From assembly GCA_916048115.1 (NCBI GenBank), contig CAJZGQ010000063.1, positions 1-6,361 on the forward strand: DNA of 6,361 nt, given 5' to 3'. Source of the DNA: an uncultured Streptococcus sp. (lineage in GTDB: Bacteria > Bacillota > Bacilli > Lactobacillales > Streptococcaceae). Shown here one piece after another: positions 5,331 through 6,361 of this stretch (positions are counted from its first letter, which is position 1; each line of letters opens with the position of its first letter). A program made the position numbers and the translations under genes. The notes beneath the pieces are model-generated. The model saw nothing but the letters and a program-made list of their open reading frames with translations, searched no databases and had not been told where the DNA came from.

Positions 5331-5570
5331 GATATAGTTTAGCTTTGCTTGGCGCGATTTCTTTTTAAAGAGAGACTCGGCAGACATAGCAGAGGGTTTA
5401 TCTGGATAGGATTCTTGGTAAAGAAGTTTAACGGGGAGGCGAGCCCGTGTGTATTTGGCGCCTTTTCCAGCATTGTGAGTCTTTAGGCGTTTTTCGACAT
5501 CTGTGGTGTAGCCAGTGTAGAGGGAGCCATCCGCACACTCTAGGACATACATGTAAGCCTTAGTTTCCAT
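5307..5570 (-). CDS. GIY-YIG nuclease-superfamily protein, UPF0213 (YazA/YhbQ-like)
   Basis: An 87-residue single-domain GIY-YIG protein. The core is [19 protein letters not shown] (6-24, the GIY and YIG strands), R28, H32-N33 in RLKTHNAG, the [12 protein letters not shown] segment (36-47) and E65 in [10 protein letters not shown], which is the metal-binding Glu position. The basic tail (KKNRRTP) is usual. The family has the nuclease fold, but the cellular role of the small stand-alone members is unclear; DNA repair or DNA processing has been proposed. ATG 5570 is chosen because [11 protein letters not shown] is the conserved N-terminus as I remember it. The in-frame ATGs at 5582 and 5612 would add residues not typical of the family. 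The gene overlaps the methyltransferase 3' end by 11 bases and has only a weak GAGAT-like site, so translational coupling is likely. The same gene pair occurs in Bacillus as yabB-yazA. Confidence 0.88.
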   Translation of the reverse strand: METKAYMYVLECADGSLYTGYTTDVEKRLKTHNAGKGAKYTRARLPVKLLYQESYPDKPSAMSAESLFKKKSRQAKLNYIKKNRRTP

Positions 5571-6306
5571 AGTAGATCTCATGAATCTCGTCTGTATAGC
5601 TGCCGTCTTCATTGTGAATAAAGAGCGGAGGCAGAATTTTTAAACCATCCAGTGAGCCATCTTTGATCGCCTCAATCAATAACATATTCGCCTCTTTGGT
5701 CACTTTGGGATAGACAAACTGGATCCGCTTAGGTGCAAGATTGTAACGCTTCATGGTTTCGATGATATCTAAAAAGCGATCTGGACGATGGACCATCGCT
5801 AAGCGACCATTTGATTTGAGAACTCGCTGGGCCACATGGCAAATCTCATCTAAATTGGTGGTAATTTCATGCCGAGCTAAGAGGTAGTGTTCACTCTCAT
5901 TGAGATTGGAATGCTCATCTACCTTGAAATAAGGAGGATTGCAGAGGATAATATCCACCTTACTCCCCCCGATATGTTGAGGCAAATGCTTGAGGTCATC
6001 GGTGATCATGGACATTTGCTGGTTCAAGCCATTGAGATCAATGGAGCGGGTTGCCATATCCGCTAGACGTTCCTGTATTTCGACACCAATGATCTGGGAC
6101 TCTGTACGAGTACTCGCAAAAAGTCCCACGGCCCCATTTCCAGCGCAGAGATCTACGATCAAGCCCCGCTTGGGCAATTTTGGAAAGCGCGAGAGCAGGA
6201 CGCTATCCACGGAGTAACTAAAGACTTCCCGATTTTGTATGATTTTCACATCACTTGAAAAGAGTTGATTGACGCGCTCGCCGTCTTTTAATTCGATATC
6301 TGTCAT
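5560..6306 (-). CDS. tRNA1(Val) (adenine(37)-N6)-methyltransferase-like protein (TrmN6/YabB family)
   Basis: A 248-residue Rossmann-fold, SAM-dependent methyltransferase. Motif I is [11 protein letters not shown] (51-61), the acidic residue for ribose binding is E76 (GVEIQER), and the catalytic motif IV is NPPY (123-126, in [11 protein letters not shown]), typical of exocyclic-amine N6-adenine methylation. By family knowledge E. coli TrmN6 (YfiC) methylates A37 of tRNA1(Val). The Gram-positive YabB branch is annotated the same way, but its substrate is less certain. The start ATG 6306 ([20 protein letters not shown]) matches the conserved N-terminus as I recall it, and the next Met is far inside the domain. 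No Shine-Dalgarno is present; a TATAAT ends 6 bases before the ATG, which suggests a leaderless transcript. It is followed by the overlapping GIY-YIG gene in one operon and ends at the shared bidirectional terminator. Confidence 0.9.
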   Translation of the reverse strand: MTDIELKDGERVNQLFSSDVKIIQNREVFSYSVDSVLLSRFPKLPKRGLIVDLCAGNGAVGLFASTRTESQIIGVEIQERLADMATRSIDLNGLNQQMSMITDDLKHLPQHIGGSKVDIILCNPPYFKVDEHSNLNESEHYLLARHEITTNLDEICHVAQRVLKSNGRLAMVHRPDRFLDIIETMKRYNLAPKRIQFVYPKVTKEANMLLIEAIKDGSLDGLKILPPLFIHNEDGSYTDEIHEIYYGN

Positions 6307-6312
6307 GGCTCT

Positions 6313-6321
6313 ATTATAGCA
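6313..6321 (-). promoter_or_regulatory. Extended -10 promoter giving a leaderless methyltransferase mRNA
   Basis: On the minus strand TGCTATAAT (6321-6313) is an extended -10 element. Counting the last T as -7 places +1 at 6306, the A of the ATG. No convincing -35 lies about 17 bases upstream, which fits an extended -10 promoter. Confidence 0.6.
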
Positions 6322-6361
6322 TGAAAAGAAGCTTGGGGAAAGATCGATAAAACATAAAAAG

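Noticed and set aside
5571..5612. Longer GIY-YIG start at 5612 or 5582
   Set aside because: The extra N-terminal residues lie within the methyltransferase coding sequence and are not typical of the family. [11 protein letters not shown] at 5570 is the expected N-terminus.

Overview
The window looks like a chromosomal segment of a Streptococcus, probably of the mitis/sanguinis/parasanguinis kind. The evidence is low-to-moderate GC, AAAGGAG-type ribosome binding sites, TNTGN extended -10 promoters, and protein sequences close to what I remember of streptococcal PrfC, CshA, LacX-like epimerase and YabB/YazA-like proteins. This is recall, not a search.

Layout. Positions 1-258 hold the 3' end of prfC (release factor 3). 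Then come a small PH-domain protein (337-717) and a CorA-type divalent cation transporter (758-1666), closely spaced on the + strand and probably cotranscribed. An 804-base stretch without a convincing protein gene follows (1667-2470). It contains a possible minus-strand RNA convergent with corA (1665-1919), a weak terminator-like hairpin (2042-2094), and a roughly 300-base structured RNA (2159-2455). That RNA has its own extended -10 promoter, paired ends and a terminator or attenuator just before cshA. The DEAD-box RNA helicase gene cshA (2471-4042) starts at TTG with a very poor Shine-Dalgarno sequence directly after that hairpin, and ends at a clear terminator.

The cshA-epimerase gap (4043-4396) is the most interesting part. 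Read on the minus strand it has a TTGACA-17-TAGACT promoter, three successive stem-loops, and a perfect 14-bp terminator stem followed by T5AT5. Two copies of CTCCTTAT, an anti-Shine-Dalgarno sequence, are predicted to lie in unpaired positions. I read this as a candidate trans-acting small RNA of about 160 nt. The two matching ATAAGGAG sites on the + strand look like ribosome binding sites but lead to no meaningful ORF.

A LacX-type aldose epimerase gene (4397-5290) has its own consensus promoter. It converges on a minus-strand pair, a TrmN6/YabB-type methyltransferase (5560-6306) followed by an overlapping GIY-YIG protein (5307-5570). The two convergent units share a 12-bp bidirectional terminator that lies inside the last codons of the GIY-YIG gene. 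The methyltransferase promoter places transcription start on the A of its ATG, which suggests a leaderless mRNA.

The protein genes are mostly housekeeping: translation termination, RNA helicase/turnover, tRNA modification, ion transport and sugar epimerisation. The unusual content is the RNA around cshA: one structured leader and two candidate minus-strand RNAs, none of which I can assign to a known family from memory.
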